Assembly: GCA_946902985.2 (NCBI GenBank) | Contig: OX336389.2 | Coordinates: 981,272,482 to 981,336,481, forward strand | Length of the DNA stretch: 64,000 bases | Source of the DNA: Meconema thalassinum | Taxonomy: Eukaryota; Arthropoda; Insecta; Orthoptera; Tettigoniidae | Direction: 5' to 3' | Shown here: piece after piece, positions 1 through 10,748 of the stretch | Layout of the letters: the number at the start of each line of letters is the position of its first letter | Position numbering within the stretch: the stretch's first letter is position 1 | The notes under the pieces: generated by a model | Database searches by the model: none | Told to the model about the DNA's origin: nothing | The model's input: the letters and a program-made list of their open reading frames with translations, nothing else | Made by a program: the position numbers and the translations under genes

Positions 1-240
1 ATTTCATCAAGTTTTTCGTCTGTTAAAAGCGTAGGCCTGCCAGTTCCCGGTACATCGTGAACTGAGCCAGTCACACGAAATTTACTTATCAAATCCCGAA
101 CGGTATCACGGTTTGGACACTTTGAATTAGGAAACCGCACCTGAAATCTTAATTTTACATTTTCTGTAAACCGATAGCCTTCGCGAAAAACGTATTCCAC
201 CAAAATAACTCTCTCTTCAGTAGTAAACTGTACCGCCTGT
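1..240 (-). pseudogene. Transposase N-terminal helix-turn-helix relic (DUF4817-like), cut by window edge
   Basis: Read on the minus strand, an open frame without a start codon runs from about position 240 to the left edge. It encodes a segment containing FTTEERVILVEYVFREG, then RFPNSKCPNRDTVRDLISKF, then a TGSVHD..GTGRPTLLTDEK stretch. This is the layout of the DUF4817 helix-turn-helix that precedes Tc1/mariner-type DDE domains in many arthropod transposons; it binds element ends. Only the DNA-binding part is visible and the catalytic part would lie outside the window. A second relic of the same domain sits at 21,570-21,750. Family assignment is from remembered motif pattern. Confidence 0.65.
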
Positions 241-273
241 ATAATGTTGCACTCTTCGAATAATCTATCTGAA

Positions 274-334
274 CGCTCGCTTACTGCAATACACACTGAA
301 GACATACACGCTCGCTTATTGCAATACACACTGA
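274..334. repeat. Short tandem duplication, 26-bp unit
   Basis: A 26-bp unit starting CGCTCGCTTA and ending ACACACTGA occurs at 274-299 and again at 309-334 with one mismatch, spaced 35 bp apart. It lies at the upstream end of the transposase relic and may be a remnant of terminal subrepeats. Confidence 0.8.
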
Positions 335-487
335 CGATTTCGACAGCCTACAGCCTACATGCGCGGGAGTCCCCCTTTCAAGGACATAGTGCTGCCAACT
401 AAACTGATGACGCAACCACATGCAGCTGCACGTAGCCACTGCGGAGAACATTCCCGGGCGCCCTGTATTAAGTCTCACCAATCCAAC

Positions 488-1465
488 ATGGCGGCTGTGC
501 GAAATATTTAACCGGCATTCTATATCTCCAAAAGTATTTTTATTATCGCCTTAAATTTTGCACAGTGATAAAATGCACTACTACAAGTTCATCTATGTAG
601 CTTTCAAAAACCTGTTAACAACAAAACGAGCATGGCAGCCAAGTGAAGCTGAAACATCTTAAAATACCTTTCTCACGATTTAACCATCTGAGCACAGTGA
701 AATATGGTACAGTAATTGTTATACACATTGCAATGCACTGGCATCTAATTTAGTTCAATTGTTTAAATAACCTCAAGATGGTGGCTGTGCGAAATTTTAA
801 AATTAAGTTTTAATTCTTGTGTACAAATCATGCGATCAAAGTTAACGTTTGAATTATGAACCTACGCAATAATCGTCATCTAATAGTACATAACTCTATA
901 GCTTACATTTTATATAAAATTCCAACATGGCGACCATCCGATATATTTAGATGGTTCTCAATATCTATTAATCTATAACAGCAATCAAACTGAAATTTTG
1001 AATGGTGATAGAGGCTATAAACATAAGTTCACCTATGGCACTATCAATAACCTGGTGAGCACAAATCCAACATGGCGGCGACGCGAAATATAAATATTTA
1101 AATGGACGTTTCTCATGATTTAACCATCCGAATGCAGTGAAACTTGGTATGGTAAATGGTTATACAAATTTTAATCCACTGACATCTAATTAATTTCAAC
1201 TGTTTTCATAACCAAAAGATGGCAGCTGTGTGAAATTTCAAAATCTCGTTTCTATTTCTTGCGTTCTAATCATGTGATTGAAGTTTGAATACTACACCTA
1301 CACAATGATCTTCATGTAATAGTACATAACTCTACGACCTACATATATAAAAATCCAACAAGGCGACCATCCGAAATATTTAGACGGTTCTCAATATCTA
1401 CAAATCTATTACAGCAATCAAACTGAAATTTTGTATGTTGATAGAGGCAATTAACCTAAGTAGGA
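488..1465 (+). repeat. Satellite-like tandem repeat, ~146-bp monomer in ~440-bp higher-order units
   Basis: An ATGGCNGC-type anchor (followed by GTGCGAAAT or a variant) recurs at 488, 632, 778, 927, 1072, 1219 and, mutated, 1360. The spacings are 144, 146, 149, 145, 147 and 141 bp. Neighbouring monomers are strongly diverged, but monomers three apart are clearly alike: 632 pairs with 1072, 778 with 1219, and 488 with 927 and 1360. The array is therefore about two and a third copies of a three-monomer unit of about 440 bp. The array fades after about 1465. Confidence 0.85.
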
Positions 1466-1858
1466 TATATGAAAATAGGCTATTTAGTTCTTCACGGAAC
1501 TACTTATTTTAATTAACATAATAATATGTATATTATACATCAATTTTATGTCTCTCTTCAAACATTTCAATATTAAGAAAATTTTAAACATTTTGTTCAA
1601 AACAAAAAATTTAAAATAAATACATTCTGTAAATTAAAAATACTGTAACTTATAGATAAGAAACAATTTCAAGAATGACATTGAAATGGGCTCATTTTAA
1701 ATTTAAAAATAATGTACGGTATTTCAGAATGTCGTTCATTATGTTGAGTGGTATGTACGAAAAGAATGCCATCTAAGCCACTATTGTTTTTACTATTATT
1801 GTTATTATTATCGTTTAAAAGGGTTGGGAAGAATCTCTCATATGCAAAATGAAGGACA
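1466..1858. other. AT-rich DNA, no gene seen
   Basis: Very AT-rich sequence with homopolymer runs and a short degenerate TTATTG/TTATTA microsatellite near 1790-1815. No open frame with recognisable motifs was found on either strand. Confidence 0.6.
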
Positions 1859-2260
1859 ATGCAAAAAACGTATCGCCATTTAAAAAACAACTATTTGAAT
1901 GGTGTTCCGTGCGTAACTGCTATTGGCGACGGAGGCTGGGTGAAGACGAAAGGCGTTCGCACTGGTATACCTAAGCAAGCTGGTGAACCAGAAGCAGCTC
2001 TGACATTGCCAACCTCCAAAGAGACCTCAAGAACGCTCCCGACCATGTCTTTGGAAATCATGTTTATTGTCCTGAATTTTGTAAAAAAAAAAGAGGAATC
2101 CGGAGAGGACAATACAATTGGAAAGGTTGACAAGGATTTTGCGTTCAAAATTCGTACTCTCATTGGAAATCTTAAAGGCAAGGCTATCAGTTTGGTGTTC
2201 AGCCAGACTACAAACATCGCCGAAAGGTATTTATTTACGGCTTATTACAATGTAGGGTAG
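1859..2260 (+). pseudogene. Possible relic of the Mutator-like part of an arthropod Mutator/YqaJ gene
   Basis: A 133-codon plus-strand frame carries NGVPCVTAIGDGGWVKTKG near its start and a segment with GKAISLVFSQTTNIAERY near its end. The first resembles the 'GVP-TVI-DG-W-KR' motif of the Mutator-like domain found in many arthropod genes. The second resembles the 'A--L----T-N--E--NS' motif further on in the same family. The middle does not match, so the frame is probably scrambled. Such genes often end in a YqaJ nuclease domain, and a YqaJ-like relic lies in the same orientation at 8,164-8,454, beyond three LINE insertions. The opposite strand also has a 108-codon frame, which looks like a shadow. 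The assignment is tentative. Confidence 0.35.
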
Positions 2261-2583
2261 ACCTGTACAAGCGTAGGCTAATCAAGTGCAACTTACCTCT
2301 AACAATCTAAATGGCTTTCCAATGTAAAGATATATTTACATTTTAGTTGAATATTTACAACTTTGTTTTGCATTTTTATATGCCTATAATGTTAAGCAAT
2401 ATACTGTAGGCTACTGTTTTATATTGTTTTGATTCCAAATTTTAGCTAGATTATTCTTAGTATGCACAGTTTTAAAAGTGCCGATTATTTAAAAATATAC
2501 AATTTACACATATTTTAAAAACTATATTTCTAAATTTACAGTAAATTAACATAATATAGGGTGATACAAAGCGGTGTAGCCAT

Positions 2584-2950
2584 CTTTTTTTTTACACCTT
2601 TAATTCCTGCCGCTCCTTCCGGAGCATAGGGCCTTGGCGAAATTTCTCCACACAGTACGGTTCCTGGCCATTCTCTTCACTTGACTCCAGTTCTTGTCCA
2701 CCTCTGCAATTTCATTTTCGATCGTCCTCTTCCAGGTCTTCTTAGGTCGACCTCGCTTCCTGGCACCTTGAGGATTCCAGTCTAGCGCCGCCCTCTCAAC
2801 AGCTCCGTCCGGCTTCCTTAGTGTGTGACCGATCCAGTGCCATTTCCTCTCCTTGATCTGGATGCTAATCGGTTGTTGATTGGTGATGGTCCAAAGATCT
2901 TCATTTGAGATTATGTCCGGCCACCTCACATTCATGATGCGACGCAGACA
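2584..2950 (-). mobile_element. 5'-truncated LINE (family C) with an 11-bp target-site duplication
   Basis: The insertion is flanked by exact copies of GGTGTAGCCAT at 2573-2583 and 2951-2961. The minus-strand body encodes the C-terminal tail of an RTE-like LINE polyprotein and ends in a poly(A)-like run (the T-run at 2585-2592). The TSD, A-rich 3' end and 5' truncation are the signature of target-primed reverse transcription. Confidence 0.9.
2600..2935 (-). pseudogene. C-terminal fragment of LINE-C reverse-transcriptase polyprotein
   Basis: 111 codons with no internal stop. The segment ISIQIKERKWHWIGHTLRK is followed by a RKRGRPKKTWKR motif and a final W..LA.....W-type tail. This post-RT C-terminal region is characteristic of RTE-clade LINE proteins in animals. 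It lacks the endonuclease and catalytic RT motifs, so it is a dead fragment. It exactly fills the TSD-bounded insertion. Confidence 0.8.
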
Positions 2951-2961
2951 GGTGTAGCCAT

Positions 2962-3229
2962 ACTTAGGGAAATTATTCTGTGTCTAAATAAAGAAAAAAG
3001 TTCTAATAATGATGGGTCTAAAGTACTTTATTTGCAGTCTATATTTTTTGTTAATCTGAATAAAATCTGAGTAAAATAACTGCTGTCTTTCAAAAAATAT
3101 GCATTTTTACATAGTACTTCTTTTTCCCGGTTTATTTAGATCAATACCTAAAATTCTTAATGTATGATTCGATTTTACAAAATGGGGCTTCAATAAATTG
3201 GTTCATGGTATAATCACGTCCTAGTTCGT
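2962..3229. other. No gene seen
   Basis: AT-rich DNA between two LINE insertions. No open frame of interest and no terminal repeats were recognised. Confidence 0.5.
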
Positions 3230-4780
3230 GAACCATGGCCAATGGTCGAGTGGTCTGGTAAGTGGTCCTGACAATCAGGATACCAGTTACTATGGAAAAG
3301 GAGTGGGCATCTTGGGAATATTCTGAGTCGTGGCCCTCCTTGTGATCTGGAGGCTAGGACTATCCAGCTCACTTATTTGTTCCCTGAGGTGAAACTCAGG
3401 GGCCCTGCATAAGTAAGGCTAGCAACCTGCTTCAATTGTAATCACTAAACATGCCAAAATGTCTTGATTAAGCCTCGGGCCTATGGGAGAGATGGAGTCA
3501 CACGCCCATCTGACAGATTAGGGACTCCTTGGAAAGGAACAGGCAATCGAACTTGTATTCGATGAGGGGTTATTAATATCGAGGGTTGTTATGGAAGGAA
3601 GAGAGCAGAACTAACTGAGTCAGCAAATAGGATGAGATTGGATATTCTAGGGATTAGTGAAGTTCAGATAAAGGGATATAGAGAGGAGGAAGTAGGAGAT
3701 TGCAAGGTATACCTGTCAGGTGTAAAACGTGGCAGGACAAAGTGGGGAGTAAGGCTGTATGTCAAGAAAACCATGGAACTTCGCATAATTTATGTGAGGT
3801 ACATAAATGAACGATTAATGTGGATAGATTTGGAAATGTCAGGAAATCGGTTCAGGATTGTTTCAGTGTACACTCCATGTGAAGGGGCGGATCAGGAGGA
3901 AGTAGACTTTATGAGGCACTGAGTGATGTGGTAGCTAGAGTTAACAATAAGGATAGTGTAGTAATGATGGGTGACATCAATGCTAGGATAGAAAATAGAA
4001 CTGAGGGGTATGAGAAGGTATTGGGTAAGTGGGGTGAGTATACGGAAGCGAACACCAATGGGAAATGTTTACTGGACTTCTGTGCTAACATGGTGTTATC
4101 TGTGGCTAACTCATTCACGAAGCAAAAGGAGATTCCAGATACACATGGGAGGGTAGAGGAACCAGGTCAATAATAGATTACGATATGTCATTACTGACTT
4201 GGAATTTGTTAAATTGATAAGGAAGTGAAAGGTATTCAGTTTGGTTTTTTTGTTGTTGTTGAAACAGACCACATATTGATCTGCTGTGAACTGAGCTTAG
4301 TTAGACTTAAAGTGCAGAAAGTGAGGGCTGTTTGCAAACGGATTAGCGTTGAAAATTTCCAGGATAAGGGACTTAGGCAGAAATATATGAAAATGATTAA
4401 TTCCAAAGAGTAGATGGTAAAAAATTGCAGGACATCAAACAGACTGGTCAGGATACAAGGATGCAGTACTGGAAGTAGCAAAGGTATGTGTTGAGACAAC
4501 AGTGTGTAAAGACAGGAAAAAGCGAAAATACTGATGGAATAACATAGTGAAGTCAGCTTGCAAAAGTAAAAAGATCGCTAACAAAAATTTGCTCCTAGCA
4601 AGTAATCCTGGAGACAGAGAACTACTTATGTAGTGGAGAGGAACAGAACCAAACAAATAAGAGAGTAAAAGAATCACGGCATGAATTTGGAGATAAATTA
4701 GAAAAGTTAGGTCAAGCGGCAGGAAAGCCTTTCTGGAGTGTTATAAAGAATCATAGAAATTGAGGAACAATAGAGTGAAT
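3230..4780 (+). mobile_element. LINE family B, 5' half (5' UTR and endonuclease), 3'-truncated and frameshifted
   Basis: The element starts near GTTCGTGAACCATGGCC with a ~400-bp 5' leader. Endonuclease-like coding follows in broken frames: 3632-3922 has LDILGISEVQIKGY and FRIVSVYTPCEG, and 3928-4173 has VVMMGDINARIE. These correspond to the ISE, VY.P and GD.NA motifs of EEP (APE-type) endonucleases. Downstream frames, K-rich and broken to about 4780, match the endonuclease-RT linker. Stops and frameshifts show it is dead. The same family recurs on the minus strand at 13.0-14.3 and 14.6-16.3 kb and on the plus strand at 46.8-48.0 kb. Confidence 0.75.
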
Positions 4781-4918
4781 TCTTTGACAGCTTCCAAGTT
4801 TGGTCCAGTCATTAAACATTTACCTCATACTCCTTGCCACAATCTTCTCAAAACAATATCTCAATCCTAAAAATCTCACCTCAGTTGCCGTCACATTTAG
4901 AAGAGATAAGAAGGACGC

Positions 4919-7900
4919 TGTTGTGAAAATGTTGTTGTTGTTTGAGTCTTCAGTCTTTTGACTGGTTTGAAGCAGCTCTCCATGCCTCCCTGTCCTGAGC
5001 TAATCGTTTCATCTCTACATAGCTCCGACACCCTACATCGGAGGCAATCTGTTTAACATATTCTAACCTTGGTCTACCCCTACAGTTTTTGTCCTCGACC
5101 CTTCCTTCCATAACTAAGCTTGCTATTCCTGGGTGTCTTAGTATGTGTCCTACCAACCTATCTCTTCTCTTCATTAGCAGTCGCCAGAAACATCTCTCCT
5201 CTCCCACTCGTCTTAATACCTCTTTGTTTGTAACCCTATCTACCCATCTGATCTTCATCATTCTCCTGTAACACCACATTTCAAATGCTTCAATTCTCCT
5301 CTTTTCTGCTGCACCAATAGTCCAAGTTTCACTTCCATAGAGCGCCACGCTCCAGACAAAGGCTTTCAAAAATGACTTCCTAATACCTAAATCTATATTC
5401 GATGTCAGCAGATTCCTTTTTTGTAGAAATGCTTTCTTTGCCTGAGCCAACCTACTTTTAATATCCTCTTTGCTTCGTCCATCACTGGTTATTCTGCTTC
5501 CTAAGTAACAGAAGTCTCCTACTTCCTTCAGCTTTTCACCTGCCAATTTGATCTCCATAGAGGTTTCTGATTTATTTCGGCTGCATTCCAGTATTTTTGT
5601 TTTACATTTATTTATTTTCATCATGAATTCTTTCCGTAAGACGGAGTCCATACCATTCAAAAACTCATTCAAATCCTCAGGCTTGTCGGCCAAGATGACG
5701 ATGTCATCAGCAAATCTCAGAGTTGAAATTATTTCTCCTTGAATCTTCACTCCCACTTTAAATTTTTCTCTAATTTCCTTCATTGCTTGTTCAATGTAAA
5801 GATTGAAAAGTATGGGTGATAAGTTGCAGCCTTGCCTTACACCTTTCTGAATACCAGCTTCTCTCTCATGTCCTTCAACTCGAATGACTGCTGTCTGGTT
5901 TCTGTACAGATTGTATATCACCCTCCTATCCCTGTACTTTATTCCAATTGATTTCAAAATGTCAAACAATTTAGTCCAATCAACGTTATCAAAAGCCTTT
6001 TCTAAGTCTACAAAAGCCATGAACGTTCTCTTATCTTTCCTTATTCTACCTTCTAAAATCAGCCTAAGACTTAGTACAGCTTCCCTTGTTCCTACATTTC
6101 TCCTGAAACCAAACTGGTCTTCACCCAACTCCGTTTCTATCTGACTTTCAATCCTCTTGTAAATTATTCTAGACAGGATCTTTGAAGCATGAGTAATCAA
6201 GCTGATTGTACGGTAATCTTCACATCTGTCAGCTTCCACTTTCTTTGGTATAGGGATGATTACATTCTTCTTGAAATCAGGGGGTACCTCACCTGTCTCA
6301 TAAATCCTACACACCAAGTGAAATAACCTGATCAGACCTTCATCTCCTATGCAGCGTAGCAACTCAATAGGTATATCATCTATGCCTGGTGCTTTGTTCC
6401 TGCTTAAGTCTTCCAAAGCTCTATCAAATTCTGATCTCAATATTAAATCTCCTTTCGCATCCTCATCAATTTCCTCCTCCCTTTCCATTACATGATTCTC
6501 AATCTCCTTTCCCTTATACAAACTCTCTATGTAAGCTTTCCATCTCTCAACCTTTTCTTCCCTATCTGTTAGAGGCTTACCATTTGTGTCCTTAATATTA
6601 CAGCACTTAGTCTTCTTTTCCCCAAAAGTATTATTAATCCTTCGATAAGCTGTGTCTACTTTTCCTAATTTCAGACAATTTTCTATATCTGCACATTTCT
6701 CTTTCAACCATTCTTCTTTCGCTTCCTTGCACTTCTTGTTAACCTCATTTCTCAGACGTCTGTATTCTGCTTTCCCCTTTTCATCTCTTAGATTCTTGTG
6801 TTTCCACCTTTCATCCATCAATTCTAGTATATCCTGAGTGATCCACGGTTTTCTACCTATTCTTTCTTTCCTACCAATGTTTTCTTCTGCGGATTTTGTT
6901 ATTTCATTCTTCAAAAGTGCCCATTCGTCTGCAATTGAAGTTTGTTTAGGGTTTTTCATTAGTCCTTCCTTTATACTCTTCTTGAATCTTTCGTTTACAT
7001 CCTTTTCTTTCAGTCTGTCCATTGCCCACCTTTTTGGCTTTTGACTTTTCTTCAGTTTCTTCAACTTTAATCTGCATTTCATTACAACCAGATTGTGATC
7101 AGAGTTTATGTCAGCACCAGGATATGTTTTACAATCCAAAATCTGGTTTCGAAACCTCTGCTTGACCATAATGAAGTCGATTTGGTAACGCCCTGTATCT
7201 CCTGGTCTCATCCATGTGTATATTCTTCTATTGTGGTTATTGAATAAGGTGTTAGCTATGACCAATTCATGCTCGGTGCAGAATTCTACCAGCCTGCTTC
7301 CTCGATCATTCCTTTCACCTAATCCGAAATCTCCTACTATCTTCCCTTCTCTCCCTTTTCCTACCACAGCATTCCAATCTCCCATTACTATAACATTTTC
7401 ATCACCCTTGATATACCTCAGAATTTCGTCTATTTCTTCGTAGACCTTTTCAACATCCTCATCATCAGCTTGACTGGTAGGCATATAGACTTGTACCACT
7501 GTAGTGCAGGTAGGTTTTGTATCGATTTTTGCTACAATAATCCGTTCACTATATTGCTCATAATATTCCACCCGCTGTCCAAGTTTCCTACTCAATATGA
7601 GGCCAACCCCTGCTTGGCCATTGTTTGATTTAGTGCTAATGACCCTATAGTCTCCTGACCAAAAGTCCTGTTCTTCCTGCCAGCGCATTTCACTAATCCC
7701 AACCAAATCCAACCTCAACCTATCCATTTCCCTTTCTAAGTTTTCTAACCTTCCACTTCCTAGCAGACTTCTAACATTCCACGCTCCGATCCGTAGAATG
7801 TCAGATTTCCTCTTTGTCACTTCTGTGATGTAAACCCCCTCTCGAGTAGTCCCCACCCGGAGATCCGAACGGGGGACTAGTTTACCTCCGGATTGAAATT

Positions 7901-8004
7901 TTACAAGGGAGGAGGCCATCATCACATGTAATTATGCATAGAGAGGTGCATATCCTCGGGAATAGCATACGGCTGTAGTTTCCCGTTGCTTTCAGCCGTG
8001 CAGC
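4919..8004 (-). mobile_element. Full-length LINE family A (RTE-like), about 3.1 kb
   Basis: The minus-strand element begins at GCTGCACGGCTGAAAG (near 8004), has a short ~80-bp leader and one long ORF. It ends with a short 3' tail containing repeated CAA units (TTG repeats on the plus strand near 4931). GCGTCCT on the minus strand (plus-strand AGGACGC at 4912-4918 and 8005-8011) flanks it and is a plausible 7-bp TSD. Size, single ORF and a 3' microsatellite tail fit the RTE clade. Fragments of the same family lie at 11.28-13.02 kb (plus) and 48.06-49.28 kb (minus). Confidence 0.85.
4950..7925 (-). CDS. Endonuclease / reverse transcriptase of LINE-A, intact 991-residue ORF
   Basis: It nicks target DNA and copies the element RNA by target-primed reverse transcription in the nucleus. 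An EEP endonuclease spans about residues 43-285: AWNV at 48-51, ISEMRW at 77-82, VYMP at 146-149, GDWN at 182-185, D250 in QIDF, and SDHN at 275-278. The reverse transcriptase spans about 505-780: KAPGIDD at 511-517, FVDLEKAFD at 638-646, RQGCNLSP at 697-704 and FADD at 738-741 (F in place of the usual Y). The C-terminal tail carries the W-W/GH..R motif common to these LINEs. No stop or frameshift is present and about 1,000 residues is the normal RTE length. There is no separate ORF1, again RTE-like. It could be active or very recently inserted; the start was chosen as the first ATG after the leader. Confidence 0.92.
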   Translation of the reverse strand: MMMASSLVKFQSGGKLVPRSDLRVGTTREGVYITEVTKRKSDILRIGAWNVRSLLGSGRLENLEREMDRLRLDLVGISEMRWQEEQDFWSGDYRVISTKSNNGQAGVGLILSRKLGQRVEYYEQYSERIIVAKIDTKPTCTTVVQVYMPTSQADDEDVEKVYEEIDEILRYIKGDENVIVMGDWNAVVGKGREGKIVGDFGLGERNDRGSRLVEFCTEHELVIANTLFNNHNRRIYTWMRPGDTGRYQIDFIMVKQRFRNQILDCKTYPGADINSDHNLVVMKCRLKLKKLKKSQKPKRWAMDRLKEKDVNERFKKSIKEGLMKNPKQTSIADEWALLKNEITKSAEENIGRKERIGRKPWITQDILELMDERWKHKNLRDEKGKAEYRRLRNEVNKKCKEAKEEWLKEKCADIENCLKLGKVDTAYRRINNTFGEKKTKCCNIKDTNGKPLTDREEKVERWKAYIESLYKGKEIENHVMEREEEIDEDAKGDLILRSEFDRALEDLSRNKAPGIDDIPIELLRCIGDEGLIRLFHLVCRIYETGEVPPDFKKNVIIPIPKKVEADRCEDYRTISLITHASKILSRIIYKRIESQIETELGEDQFGFRRNVGTREAVLSLRLILEGRIRKDKRTFMAFVDLEKAFDNVDWTKLFDILKSIGIKYRDRRVIYNLYRNQTAVIRVEGHEREAGIQKGVRQGCNLSPILFNLYIEQAMKEIREKFKVGVKIQGEIISTLRFADDIVILADKPEDLNEFLNGMDSVLRKEFMMKINKCKTKILECSRNKSETSMEIKLAGEKLKEVGDFCYLGSRITSDGRSKEDIKSRLAQAKKAFLQKRNLLTSNIDLGIRKSFLKAFVWSVALYGSETWTIGAAEKRRIEAFEMWCYRRMMKIRWVDRVTNKEVLRRVGEERCFWRLLMKRRDRLVGHILRHPGIASLVMEGRVEDKNCRGRPRLEYVKQIASDVGCRSYVEMKRLAQDREAWRAASNQSKD

Positions 8005-8163
8005 AGGACGCAGTGTAGCCATTATTGGCTTATATTATCAATATCTTAACCGTCTATAAGACTAGTAAAGAATTGATTTATTCTGAAAGGCTGAAATGTA
8101 TGAACACAGAACTGGCAACATGGTCACCATGTGGTCTTTGTAGATCAAGAACATTCATTCTTA

Positions 8164-8454
8164 TGAGCCAATCCTGATGATTTGGTTGCTTGCGATGGCA
8201 TTGTAGAAATCAAATACCTCGCCTCCGTCACTCAATCATATTTGAGAGAAGAGGAGACTAAAAACAATATCAGGAGTAAAATTGCAATTGAAACGAAGCC
8301 ACAACTAATTCTTCCAGGTCCAAGGTCGGTTGAATATCACCAGAAGAAAATGTTGCAATTTTGTAGTATATACGAAGAAAGGATAGAAAATTATAGAAAA
8401 GGATGGGTTGTTATGGCTAACAAAAGTGCTTCGAAAACTGGTACAGTTTTATAA
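8164..8454 (+). pseudogene. YqaJ-like (PD-(D/E)xK) nuclease relic
   Basis: A plus-strand frame preceded by a stop reads ANPDDLVACDGIVEIKYLAS and continues about 90 codons to a stop at 8454. The PD then E-I-K pattern is that of the YqaJ viral-recombinase-type nuclease fold, usually PDG---- ...EIK or EVK. The metal-ligand residues D, E and K are present but the domain is too short and starts abruptly. It lies in the same orientation as the possible Mutator-like relic at 1.9-2.3 kb, and those two domains are often fused in arthropods. They may therefore be the two ends of one gene later split by LINEs C, B and A. Confidence 0.45.
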
Positions 8455-10748
8455 GGAGTGCATTTTGCCAAACGTTTTAAACAGTCGAGTTGTTTGAGGC
8501 ATGAGGCATGAAAATCCGAGGTCCCTCCTTTGCGCTAGAGGTTCAACGACTAAATAAGGCCGCAGATACCAACAAACTAAAGAAGAGGAAGCCATTAGAC
8601 ACGTTCACACAGAACAGGAAGTTTACATTTATAGCAATAAATTATATATTTTCAGTATTTTTGCTCATAATACTATAAGTGTGTTTTTTGTTTACAGAAT
8701 GTTAAAAATTCATTATGCTAATGAAATTTTGCATATGCAAACTTTGAATTTCATTACTGAATGAACAGCCATTTTGTTTATGTAAATGACCTTCTGTGGT
8801 GTTGGTGCTTTTTTTTTTCTTTGTTAATATTTTTATTTTTGTTTTTTGATGTTTTACATTTCATAGAGACATTATTGGAGTTTTGTCAGCGCACAATAAA
8901 AATGTTTATGATCCATAGAAACACTTATTTTGAGTAAAATTTTTTTTTGTAACATGCCGGCCTCCTTTTATTCGGCTGGACGATGGCAGGGCGCAAGGCT
9001 GAAAATAAGCGTACAACTCAGAAAGCGGATCTGTGCGACTCGGAAGAGAGGGAGGGTGTTCTGTGGGTTGTGCGCGAATGAGGTGTAATGGAAGAGGGTA
9101 GGGGAAGAGAAGTGCACGGTCAGTGGCAGGCGAGAGGCATCAGTGCTGCTATCTCTCATCCAGCATTTGACAGCGGAACTAGTCGCACAGCCTTAATATA
9201 CAGCTCTACAGGCCTTACGAGATAACCATGTAAGGTATTATTGTATCTAATAGGGAAGTCAACTAAGTACTGTACTTTATCAGACAGGGTGTCGATGAGC
9301 GAAAAGTTATATTACTAGGGCGATGAACAACAAGTTTCTCGTACCCGATATTACACACATGCACCGGGAGGCCCAGTTCCACTTAACCATCTTGGCAATC
9401 CGCAACCCAATCCTTGCGTTTTGAAGACTCCACGGAGCAGCCCATTATCAGCAACAGGAAAACACGTCCGTTCACTTCAACTGACCACAACTGAGTGGGT
9501 AAACAAAAGTACTTTTATCTACAAAGTGTTATAATACCTTCATTTTGTACAACATTGATAAGAGCATTGAATTAATATCAACTAGGTTCCCCAAAGACTA
9601 AGAACTGAGGAAGAAATGGATTTCACAAATTCAACGTTGCAACTGGAGTCCTTCACCTCATAGTCGGCTTTGTTCCGAGCATTTTCAGGAAAAGGGTTTT
9701 GATTGTTCTTCTCCTTCCCGTGTATATTTAAAGAAAACAGAATTAAAAGCATTTCCTCCACACTTACAGAGTAATAAGAAAGTAAGATGTTAAATAAGTA
9801 TGTTCTAATTATCTGACTGAAGCACTCTTATTATTAGCATGCATTTGCTGTCTGATAGGAAGGTATATGAGATATCAGTAGGTATTGTAAATAGTAAGTT
9901 AAGTAGGTAACTTATATCAACGAGATATATATAACGCAAATTACTTTTTCTTGGTTTAGGAAAGGAGACATTTGGAGAGAAAATATCCCTAACCGAAATC
10001 TCCCACCAAAAGCAAACTAAAAATCATGGTGTTTTCCTTAACGGTGGATGTTCGTTAAGTCCCGGGAAGAAGATCAGGTCGCACTAAACGCACTTAAAAC
10101 TATTTCCAAAGTACTTGAAGTCAAACTAAATCAGTTGGAAACTGAAAAAAAAAGCAAGTGAAAACACTAAACCAGCCAGTCTACAGACTTAGAAAAAAAG
10201 TTTTTTCCCTCAAAAGCGTAATTTCTGTGCTAAAAAAAAGCATAACTTCGTGGACAACGAATGTTGTACTTTCTTAGAAGGTAGGTATTTTATTTATTTA
10301 ATTATTCATTCATTTATTTATATACTTAATTCTTTCATGGTGAACTTACGTTACGTACAGTTACGCACAGTAACATTAAAACGTGTATGAAAACTTGCTC
10401 GGGACAAAATTGGAACCTAAATATCCGTGGTCTAATTATCACGTAGTAGTTTGCCACTGCATACCACATAGCTGAAAGGCAGTACAGTACAACTATTTTT
10501 GAAAGGAGAAAACATGCAGACAGTCGCATAATTTATGTTGATTGCATTTTATTTCAAAAATGTATATATGAATTGCTGTACTCCCTAATATCCATGGAAT
10601 GCTAAGTCAGAGATTACTGAATGGAAAATACATCACTTAGAGCTTCATGCTTTGATTTTTATGTACCACTCTCGCTCTCTTCAAACCCAATGGCTTGAGC
10701 CCTACACAAGAGGCAGTTGGTGGTGGCAATAATGTTAATACAGACAGA
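8455..10748. other. No gene seen
   Basis: A 2.3-kb stretch of AT-rich DNA with poly(T) and poly(A) runs. There is a GC-richer patch at 8,960-9,190 and a degenerate TTTA/TTCA microsatellite at 10,285-10,330. The only frames are short and unconvincing. No TIR, tRNA box or LINE motif was recognised. Confidence 0.5.

Noticed and set aside
5089..7443. Several plus-strand frames within the LINE-A interval
   Set aside because: All are antisense to the intact 991-codon ORF.
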